The notes beneath the pieces were generated by a model. The model was not told the origin of the DNA, searched no databases, and worked only from the letters and a program-made list of their open reading frames with translations. A DNA stretch of 5,041 bases from Ruminococcaceae bacterium UBA1772 (GTDB taxonomy: Bacteria > Bacillota > Clostridia > Oscillospirales > Acutalibacteraceae), in assembly GCA_002314645.1 (NCBI GenBank), contig DCGS01000035.1, positions 1 to 5,041 on the forward strand, in the 5' to 3' direction. Shown piece by piece: positions 1 to 5,041 of this stretch. Position 1 is the stretch's first letter, and every line of letters starts with the position of its first letter. A program made the translations under genes and the position numbers.

Positions 1-1
1 G

Positions 2-1153
2 AATGTAATTGAACATGTAAAAATTCAAATAGATGACAGCATTCCAAGTCAAATGGGTTATGAAGCATTTGGCGTTGAGGAACAGTATGTAGACATTACT
101 GTTGAAGGAAAAAGATATCTTGTGGGTGACAATATGTTAACCGCAGATGACTTCACAGTAACAGCCATTACAACATACGTAGAAGGCCCTGGAAAGTATT
201 CTTTACAGCTTAAAGCTACATCAAAGGATTCAGATGCTGACTACAGAATAGTATCTAAGTCTCAGGACTATATTGATGTTTATTTTGACACACCTAAAAC
301 TGTAGAACTTCCACTTGAACCAGAGGTTCTCTGTGAAAGTGAATCAATTCTTTACTCAAGAGACTATGTAACTGAAGATCCAATAGTTTCATTGGAGAAA
401 ATTACAGTAATAGGTCCTGCTACAGAAGTGGATAAGATTAAAAGTGCAATTGCCTCAATTACAACAGAGGGTGAACTTAAGTCTTCAGACACAAAGAGTG
501 CAGAACTTAGAATAGTAGATTCACACGGTGACGAAATTCAGTACCTTACAATTAAGGAATCTATAGATGACTTAACAGTTACAGTTCCTGTTTACAAGGT
601 TTCAGACTTACCTACAACTGTTGAATTCTCAAGTGCACCACTTTACTACATTGACAAACCTCTTAAGGTTTCATGTAGTCCTGCGTACATTAGAGTTGAA
701 GCAGAGGAGAGTAAGCTTGAAAACCTTACATCAGTTTCCCTTGGAACAATAGATTTCTCTTCTCTTAAGCCTGGCGTTAACACATTTGAACTTTTGGCTT
801 CAGGTGTTAAGGATGCCATTCCACTTGATAGAGATGCTAAATACACAGTAACAGTTAACACAGGAAAGCTTGATTCACGTACCTTCACTATTCCACGTGA
901 AAACATAAACATTCTTTCAGTTCCTGCAGATTTCCTTGCCACTGTTGTATCAGATGAAATTGAGGTCACAATTGTGGGACCTTCAGATTCACTTGATTCT
1001 TTTGCAGATGGAGACATCTATGCTGAAATCAATTTCGCTGGTGCATCACTTAAAGAGGGCAAAAAGAATTACCCTGCAACTGTTAGAATTAGAAATAATA
1101 GATGTTGGGCATATGGCAACTACGTTGCAGAAGTTAGTGTTACAGCAAAATAA
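2..1153 (+). CDS. cdaR: YbbR-domain protein, CdaR-like (5' partial)
   Basis: The frame is open to the left edge, so the true start lies outside the window; the in-frame ATG at 53 is internal, because YbbR-like sequence (NVIEHVKIQIDD) precedes it. The visible 383 residues read as about four tandem YbbR-type beta-rich repeats, roughly 1-97, 98-199, 200-287 and 288-383. Hallmarks include ITVIGPATEVDKI and IEVTIVGPSDSLD (strand, then G-P/S before an acidic helix) and VSLGTIDFSSLKPG. YbbR proteins normally begin with one membrane-spanning segment, so probably only some 40-50 residues with that anchor are missing. In Bacillus, Listeria and relatives CdaR sits outside the membrane and modulates the c-di-AMP synthase CdaA, whose gene usually lies directly upstream; here that would be off the window. 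Family assignment is fairly firm; the regulatory role is by homology. It ends 22 bases before the next gene, suggesting cotranscription. Confidence 0.85.
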   Translation, partial: NVIEHVKIQIDDSIPSQMGYEAFGVEEQYVDITVEGKRYLVGDNMLTADDFTVTAITTYVEGPGKYSLQLKATSKDSDADYRIVSKSQDYIDVYFDTPKTVELPLEPEVLCESESILYSRDYVTEDPIVSLEKITVIGPATEVDKIKSAIASITTEGELKSSDTKSAELRIVDSHGDEIQYLTIKESIDDLTVTVPVYKVSDLPTTVEFSSAPLYYIDKPLKVSCSPAYIRVEAEESKLENLTSVSLGTIDFSSLKPGVNTFELLASGVKDAIPLDRDAKYTVTVNTGKLDSRTFTIPRENINILSVPADFLATVVSDEIEVTIVGPSDSLDSFADGDIYAEINFAGASLKEGKKNYPATVRIRNNRCWAYGNYVAEVSVTAK

Positions 1154-1162
1154 TTAAATTTT

Positions 1163-1170
1163 AGGAGGTG
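1163..1170 (+). promoter_or_regulatory. Ribosome binding site of the propeller gene
   Basis: AGGAGGTG is a near-perfect Shine-Dalgarno sequence five bases before the ATG at 1176. It fixes the start of the membrane-anchored protein and lies in the 22-base gap after the YbbR gene. No promoter or hairpin is visible in that gap. Confidence 0.8.
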
Positions 1171-1175
1171 GTACA

Positions 1176-2495
1176 ATGTCGAAAAAATGGATTGCAATTT
1201 ATGCAATGGCACTTGTACTGCTTCCTGTTTTGTTTTTTGTATTTATAAGATTTGAATCTCCTTCTGAAATGTTACGTCCCCCTAAACTAAATGGTGAAAG
1301 TGCTCAAATTCAAAATGCATTTGAATTGAGCATTCCAAATTCTTCTAATGTAATTCTTAAGTACCCATCTCAGGGTGAATACAGAACACCATTTGTACTT
1401 TACGACGTTGACGGGGACAACGAAAAAGAGGCGGTTGTTTTTTATACTCTAAAGACAGATGAAACTGTAGTTAGAATTAATATCCTAGACAAATTAAATG
1501 GCGAGTGGGAGAGTGTATATGACGACATTGGTTACGGAAGTGACATTATTTCAATTTCCTTCAAGGATTTAAACCACGACAAGAAACCAGAAATACTATG
1601 CTTCTGGAGTTTGTTTGACAGTAACAGTACTAAGATTATGACTGTTCATACAGCTTCTAATTCTGTTGCAAAACCAGTCGAATTTAAGACTCTTGCAAAC
1701 GTTCAGTACTCCTTCGTTTCAGATTTTGACTTTGATGACGACGGAGACCTTGAACTCCTTGTTGTGTGGATGGATCCTTCAAATAAAAACCAGAGAAATA
1801 TGGCCTCCGTTCTAAAGGTTGATGAAAACAATACAATGGTTCAACTTGGAAAGCCTGTCCTTCTTGACTCATCTGTTTCATCATATGCAAATGCATATCT
1901 TAATAAGAGTGGCAAAAGTAAGGTTGTTCTTTTAGATGCCTATAAAGGCGAAAATTCCATGATTACTGAAGTTCTCTCTTGGAATGAAAAAGAGAAAAGA
2001 CTGGATAACATTTCAATAGATAATGAATCGCTCTCTACAACTTCAACACAAAGAACTCCAGCTGTTCCTTGCACAGATATTAATGGCAATGGACAAATGG
2101 AAATTCCAACAAATAACACACCTGTTTTATCAAATTCAAATGAAGTTGAAATGACAACATGGCTTTCAGTTAGTGGTGGAGAGTTAGTCCCAGGATCAAA
2201 GTCTTTCATAAATAATTTGGAGGACTCAGGGTATTTTTATTCGTTATTTATTCCAGCAAACTTTACGGATGTTGTTTCCGCAACAAAGACAACATCTGTT
2301 CTGACTGTATATGGCGGGGAAGAGCCACTTTTCAGTGTTGTCGGAAAGAAAATTTCTGATATTTCAGACGACGATACTCATTCATTTAAAGTGGATTACA
2401 AGGAATATACACTTTATGGCACTGTAACTGGTGCTGGCGAAAAATTTGGAATACAGGATGAAGTTATGCAAAATGGCTTCATATTTATTGAATAA
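1176..2495 (+). CDS. Membrane-anchored FG-GAP/VCBS-like propeller protein
   Basis: This is a 439-residue protein of unknown specific function. Residues 1-4 are basic (MSKK), followed by a hydrophobic stretch at about 5-24. There is no Cys in or just after it, so it is not a lipoprotein; it is either an uncleaved anchor or a signal peptide without a clear AxA site. The rest is predicted to lie outside the cytoplasm. It carries calcium-binding-type loops of the form D-x-[DN]-x-[DN]-x-x-x-E at residues 77-85 (DVDGDNEKE), 131-139 (DLNHDKKPE), 185-193 (DFDDDGDLE) and 301-309 (DINGNGQME). Each is followed by a short hydrophobic strand, except that the fourth runs into IP. A degenerate copy, YLNKSGKSK, lies at 241-249. 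The 54-60 residue spacing fits the blades of an FG-GAP/VCBS-type beta-propeller. From about 320 onward no loop is seen; the C-terminal 110 residues may be another domain or degenerate blades. The gene ends 13 bases before the response regulator, so a role as extracytoplasmic partner of that two-component system is plausible but inferred. Confidence 0.75.
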   Translation: MSKKWIAIYAMALVLLPVLFFVFIRFESPSEMLRPPKLNGESAQIQNAFELSIPNSSNVILKYPSQGEYRTPFVLYDVDGDNEKEAVVFYTLKTDETVVRINILDKLNGEWESVYDDIGYGSDIISISFKDLNHDKKPEILCFWSLFDSNSTKIMTVHTASNSVAKPVEFKTLANVQYSFVSDFDFDDDGDLELLVVWMDPSNKNQRNMASVLKVDENNTMVQLGKPVLLDSSVSSYANAYLNKSGKSKVVLLDAYKGENSMITEVLSWNEKEKRLDNISIDNESLSTTSTQRTPAVPCTDINGNGQMEIPTNNTPVLSNSNEVEMTTWLSVSGGELVPGSKSFINNLEDSGYFYSLFIPANFTDVVSATKTTSVLTVYGGEEPLFSVVGKKISDISDDDTHSFKVDYKEYTLYGTVTGAGEKFGIQDEVMQNGFIFIE

Positions 2496-2500
2496 AGGAG
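2494..2500 (+). promoter_or_regulatory. Ribosome binding site deciding the GTG start of the regulator
   Basis: AAAGGAG overlaps the TAA stop (2493-2495) of the preceding gene and lies eight bases before GTG at 2509. This spacing supports GTG 2509 over the in-frame GTG at 2500, which overlaps the site itself, and over the ATG at 2431 inside the upstream gene. Confidence 0.75.
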
Positions 2501-2508
2501 TGTGGACT

Positions 2509-3207
2509 GTGAAGAGAATACTTGTTGCTGAGGACGAGGCAGCAATCCGCGAGTTCATTGTTATTAATCTAAAAAGAAGTGGCTACACTGTTACCGAGGC
2601 TGAAAATGGTCTTGAAGCATTGAATCAGTACAACGCTGCAAACGGCGACTTTGATGTAGTCCTTTTAGACATTATGATGCCAGAAATGGACGGCATAGAG
2701 GTTTGTAAGCGCCTCAGAGAAAAGAGTAGCGGACTTGGCATTATAATCCTTACTGCTAAAACAGAGGAAATGGATAAGGTTACAGGCCTTTTAGTTGGTG
2801 CTGATGACTACGTTACAAAACCATTCTCTCCAGCAGAACTTATGGCTCGTGTAGACGCTGTACATAGACGCGTTGTAATGAATTCGGCAGAGCCTCAAAA
2901 ACAGAAGCGAGTTATTGAACTTGGCGAATTCGTGCTTGATATTAGAAGCAGAACTCTTACTAAAAATGGTCAGTTAATTGATTTGACTCAGGTAGAGTTT
3001 CAAATTATGGAATATTTCTTCACAAATCCTGGGGCTGCGCTTTCTAGAACCGACATTTTAAAAGAGGTTTGGGGCGAGTCATACTATGGTGAAGAAAAAA
3101 TAGTAGACGTAAATATTAGAAGACTTCGTATGAAGATTGAAGATTCACCATCTACACCAAAACACCTTGCAACTGTTTGGGGTCTTGGTTACAAGTGGAT
3201 TGAGTAA
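2509..3207 (+). CDS. OmpR/PhoB-family response regulator
   Basis: This 232-residue cytoplasmic transcription factor has the usual length for the family. The receiver domain spans about 1-120: the acidic pocket is E8/D9, the phosphoacceptor is D54 in VLLDIMMPEMDG, the switch Thr is T82 (ILTAK), and the conserved Lys is K104 in YVTKPFSP. A linker of about 20 residues leads to a winged-helix domain at about 135-232, with DLTQVEFQIMEYF, the recognition-helix region VDVNIRRLRMKIED and the terminal wing TVWGLGYKWIE. All key residues are present, so it should be phosphorylated by the kinase encoded 31 bases downstream and bind DNA as a dimer. The start is GTG at 2509, giving the canonical MKRILVAEDE N-terminus; an upstream ATG at 2431 would add 26 residues unlike the family and overlap the previous gene by 65 bases. 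The family resembles PhoP/WalR/PhoB, but the exact orthologue and target genes cannot be told from this window. Confidence 0.93.
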   Translation: MKRILVAEDEAAIREFIVINLKRSGYTVTEAENGLEALNQYNAANGDFDVVLLDIMMPEMDGIEVCKRLREKSSGLGIIILTAKTEEMDKVTGLLVGADDYVTKPFSPAELMARVDAVHRRVVMNSAEPQKQKRVIELGEFVLDIRSRTLTKNGQLIDLTQVEFQIMEYFFTNPGAALSRTDILKEVWGESYYGEEKIVDVNIRRLRMKIEDSPSTPKHLATVWGLGYKWIE

Positions 3208-3224
3208 AAGAAGAAAGCTTTGAG

Positions 3225-3232
3225 AAAGGAGG
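3225..3232 (+). promoter_or_regulatory. Ribosome binding site of the histidine kinase gene
   Basis: AAAGGAGG lies six bases before the ATG at 3239, in the 31-base gap after the regulator gene. The gap has no room for a separate promoter plus leader and shows no terminator hairpin, which supports cotranscription of regulator and kinase. Confidence 0.8.
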
Positions 3233-3238
3233 AGCAGT

Positions 3239-4840
3239 ATGGCTTTATTTAAGAAAAAAGTAAAAGAAGATATTTCTGAAGAAAAAACTGCGCCCTCCAT
3301 TCCTGAAGAGCATAGAATTCAGCTCTCTGGTATTACCAGAAGATGGGTAACGAATACTCTTATTATGGTAGTTATAACACTGCTTGTTTTCAGTGTTATG
3401 ATTCTTTTCTTTTTACGTAATTATTATTACTCAACTGTAGATGTAAAGCTTTCATCTCAGTATTCAAGCTCAGTTGCAAACTTCTTTTCTTCCTATACAG
3501 GAAGTACCGCTGAAAGATTTGAAGTTGGTGCACGTGAGTATATAGAGAACTTTTCTCAAAAGGACATAATGGAAGTTTGGGTTATAGATGGCCAGGGAAA
3601 GGTTGTTGTTTCATCTTCAGGTTTCTCAGTTCCTGACCAGCAAATTCCAGATTTACAGGCAGCTTTTAAGTCTGAATCAAGATCAGCATTTTATTCAGGA
3701 AATAATGGCTATGGAGAAAATATAAGGTCTGAAACATTCCTTTTGCCAACTGTAAACGGGCAAGAGGTAGGTGCCATAAGATATATTATTTCTTTGGATG
3801 CCATTAACCTTCAACTTGCACTTTTCTTTGTTTTAATTCTATTTGTTTTTGCAATAATTGTTCTTCTTATTACACTCTCAGGTCTTTTCTTTATTCAGTC
3901 AATTGTAAGACCTGTTAATGAAATAAATGAAATTGCAAAGCGTATTGCACAAGGCGATTTATCAGCTCGTGCTCCACCAAGAGAACACAACGACGAAATA
4001 GGTGAACTCTGTGAAAGTATTAATTATATGGCAGAGGAAATCAGTTCATCTGATAAAATGAAAAATGACTTCGTTTCAACTGTTTCACACGAAATGAAAA
4101 CACCTCTTACAGCCATTAAGGGCTGGGGAGAGACAATTCTTGACGTATGTGAAACAGACCCAGTGCTTACAAAGCGCGGCATTGAAGTAATCATAAACGA
4201 GTCGGCAAGACTTACAAGCGTAGTTGAAGACCTGCTTGACCTTTCACGTATTGTGAACGGTCGTTTGACGCTCCGTATAACACGCATAGACGTTCTTGCC
4301 GAACTGGACGAAACAATCTTTGTATTCAAAGATCGTTCAATGCGAGAGGGCATTGAGCTTATATACAATGCACCTCATAACCCAACACCTGCGGACGGTG
4401 ACCCGGACAGAATTAAGCAGGTGTTTGTAAATGTACTCGACAATGCATTCAAGTACACAGAACAGGGTGGAAAAATAAGTGTATTTGCTGAAGTGCTTCC
4501 TCTTGAAGAAGACAATACAAAAGCAAACCTTAAAATATATGTAGAGGATACTGGCTGTGGAATTTCTGAAGAGGAATTACCAAAGGTTAAGCGTAAATTC
4601 TATAAATCTAATATTTCAGTTAGAGGCAGTGGAATTGGACTTGCCGTATGTGATGAAATTGTAAATATGCATGGTGGCTCTTTAGACGTTGCAAGTGAAC
4701 TTGGCGTTGGAACATGCATTACAATTACACTTCCAGTAGACTACGTAGAATTACAAGATGACTTGCCTCTTCCAGAAGAGGTAATTAAACAAAGTGAAAT
4801 GATTGAGCAAAGGAGTGAAGAGGACGATGGAACAGCGTAA
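3239..4840 (+). CDS. HAMP-containing sensor histidine kinase
   Basis: This 533-residue membrane kinase senses an external signal and phosphorylates the adjacent OmpR-type regulator. Order of parts: a charged cytoplasmic N-terminus (1-38), transmembrane segment 1 (about 39-60), an extracytoplasmic domain of about 130 residues (61-191) with Cache/PAS-like strands such as VWVIDGQGKVVVSSSG at 113-128, transmembrane segment 2 (about 192-221), HAMP (about 216-268, with IVRPVNEI and NDEIGEL), a HisKA dimerisation domain with the phosphoacceptor H284 in VSHEMKTPLTAIKGWGE, and a HATPase_c domain. In the latter, the N-box is N398/N402 (NVLDNAFKY), G1 is D437-x-G-x-G441, the F-box is KFY at 453-455, and G2 is GSGIGL at 463-468. 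All catalytic motifs are intact. The stretch between F-box and G2 is short, giving a compact ATP lid. After the kinase core comes an acidic tail of about 33 residues, whose last codons overlap the next gene. The overall plan is PhoR/WalK-like; the ligand is unknown. Confidence 0.93.
   Translation: MALFKKKVKEDISEEKTAPSIPEEHRIQLSGITRRWVTNTLIMVVITLLVFSVMILFFLRNYYYSTVDVKLSSQYSSSVANFFSSYTGSTAERFEVGAREYIENFSQKDIMEVWVIDGQGKVVVSSSGFSVPDQQIPDLQAAFKSESRSAFYSGNNGYGENIRSETFLLPTVNGQEVGAIRYIISLDAINLQLALFFVLILFVFAIIVLLITLSGLFFIQSIVRPVNEINEIAKRIAQGDLSARAPPREHNDEIGELCESINYMAEEISSSDKMKNDFVSTVSHEMKTPLTAIKGWGETILDVCETDPVLTKRGIEVIINESARLTSVVEDLLDLSRIVNGRLTLRITRIDVLAELDETIFVFKDRSMREGIELIYNAPHNPTPADGDPDRIKQVFVNVLDNAFKYTEQGGKISVFAEVLPLEEDNTKANLKIYVEDTGCGISEEELPKVKRKFYKSNISVRGSGIGLAVCDEIVNMHGGSLDVASELGVGTCITITLPVDYVELQDDLPLPEEVIKQSEMIEQRSEEDDGTA
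4809..4815 (+). promoter_or_regulatory. Ribosome binding site of the DUF1385 gene inside the kinase gene
   Basis: AAAGGAG lies 11 bases before the ATG at 4827, within the last codons of the kinase gene. The spacing is on the long side; an in-frame GTG at 4815 overlaps the site and is not usable. The arrangement suggests translational coupling to the kinase. Confidence 0.6.
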
Positions 4841-5041
4841 AACCACAATTGGTGGACAAGCTCTTATTGAAGGCATTGTAATGCGCGGTAAGAATTCAGC
4901 CGCACTTGCAGTACGTCTTCCAAATGGAGAAATAGATATTGAAGAAAAACATCTTACTCCAATTAGACAAAAATATAGTGTTTTAGGACTTCCAATAATT
5001 AGAGGTGCCGTAAACTTTGTTGAAACTCTTATTTTTGGATA
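4827..5041 (+). CDS. DUF1385 family protein, YqhQ-like (3' partial)
   Basis: The first 71 residues of a gene that runs off the right edge, with no stop seen. The N-terminus carries the family signature GGQALIEGIVMRG at residues 9-21, and the region PIIRGAVNFVETLIFG at 56-71 matches the segment that leads into the family's first membrane helices. DUF1385 proteins (YqhQ in Bacillus subtilis) are predicted multi-pass membrane proteins of about 300 residues, and I know of no established biochemical function. In many Clostridia this gene precedes prmC and prfA, so those would be expected just downstream; that is a prediction from family context. The ATG at 4827 lies 14 bases inside the kinase gene in a different frame, and this start gives the canonical N-terminus. 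Family recognition is strong; role is unknown. Confidence 0.9.
   Translation, partial: MEQRKTTIGGQALIEGIVMRGKNSAALAVRLPNGEIDIEEKHLTPIRQKYSVLGLPIIRGAVNFVETLIFG

Noticed and set aside
651..679. TTGACA followed after 17 bases by TGTAGT, resembling a promoter
   Set aside because: It lies inside the YbbR coding region, the -10 match is only four of six, and such matches are expected by chance in AT-rich DNA.
646..1017. 123-codon open frame on the minus strand inside the YbbR gene
   Set aside because: It lies fully inside a well-supported gene on the other strand, is rich in Ser with no recognisable domain, and is best explained as a codon-bias shadow.
936..1157. 73-codon open frame on the plus strand overlapping the end of the YbbR gene
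   Set aside because: It is out of frame with the YbbR repeats, which continue to the stop at 1153; no ribosome binding site or family signature.
1684..2209. Two minus-strand open frames (1684-1896 and 1940-2209) inside the propeller gene
   Set aside because: Both are opposite a coherent gene with repeated loop motifs and have no domain content or plausible start signals.
2431..2508. Longer N-terminus for the response regulator from ATG 2431
   Set aside because: It would overlap the previous gene by 65 bases and add 26 residues that do not belong to the receiver domain; GTG 2509 has a well-spaced ribosome binding site and gives the canonical start.
3208..3224. Possible small hairpin around AAGCTT between the regulator and kinase genes
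   Set aside because: The palindrome is only six bases with no GC-rich stem or T-run, so it is not a terminator.
4024..4368. 114-codon open frame on the minus strand inside the kinase gene
   Set aside because: It is the antisense shadow of the HAMP/HisKA region, where the conserved kinase sequence constrains the bases.

Overview
The window is a densely packed, single-strand block of five genes, all on the + strand. Intergenic gaps are 22, 13 and 31 bases, followed by a 14-base overlap. The two outer genes run off the window. The DNA is AT-rich, with strong AGGAGG-type ribosome binding sites, TAA stops on all four visible gene ends and frequent AGA/ATA codons. The genes are typical of Gram-positive low-GC bacteria (a YbbR-domain protein, an OmpR-family response regulator, a HAMP histidine kinase and a YqhQ-like DUF1385 protein). 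I infer a Clostridia member of the Bacillota, probably near the Ruminococcaceae/Oscillospiraceae. The lineage call rests on style and gene content, not on a marker gene.

Layout: (1) 2-1153, the C-terminal 383 residues of a CdaR/YbbR-type protein, the membrane-anchored partner of the c-di-AMP synthase CdaA in characterised species. (2) 1176-2495, an N-terminally anchored extracytoplasmic protein with regularly spaced calcium-binding-type loops of the FG-GAP/VCBS kind, probably a beta-propeller. (3) 2509-3207, an OmpR/PhoB-type response regulator starting at GTG. (4) 3239-4840, its cognate two-transmembrane histidine kinase with all catalytic motifs intact. (5) 4827 to the window end, the first 71 residues of a DUF1385 (YqhQ-like) membrane protein, overlapping the kinase gene.

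The spacing suggests one transcript. I see no promoter or terminator between genes, and no gap exceeds 31 bases. The propeller protein, regulator and kinase form a plausible envelope-sensing unit: the propeller would sit outside the membrane next to the kinase sensor domain, the kinase would phosphorylate the regulator, and the regulator would control unknown targets. Its placement between a c-di-AMP-related gene and a DUF1385 gene hints at cell-envelope homeostasis, but that is inference. There are no RNA genes, mobile elements, CRISPR arrays or origins that I can support. The most notable feature is the propeller protein and its position next to the two-component pair.
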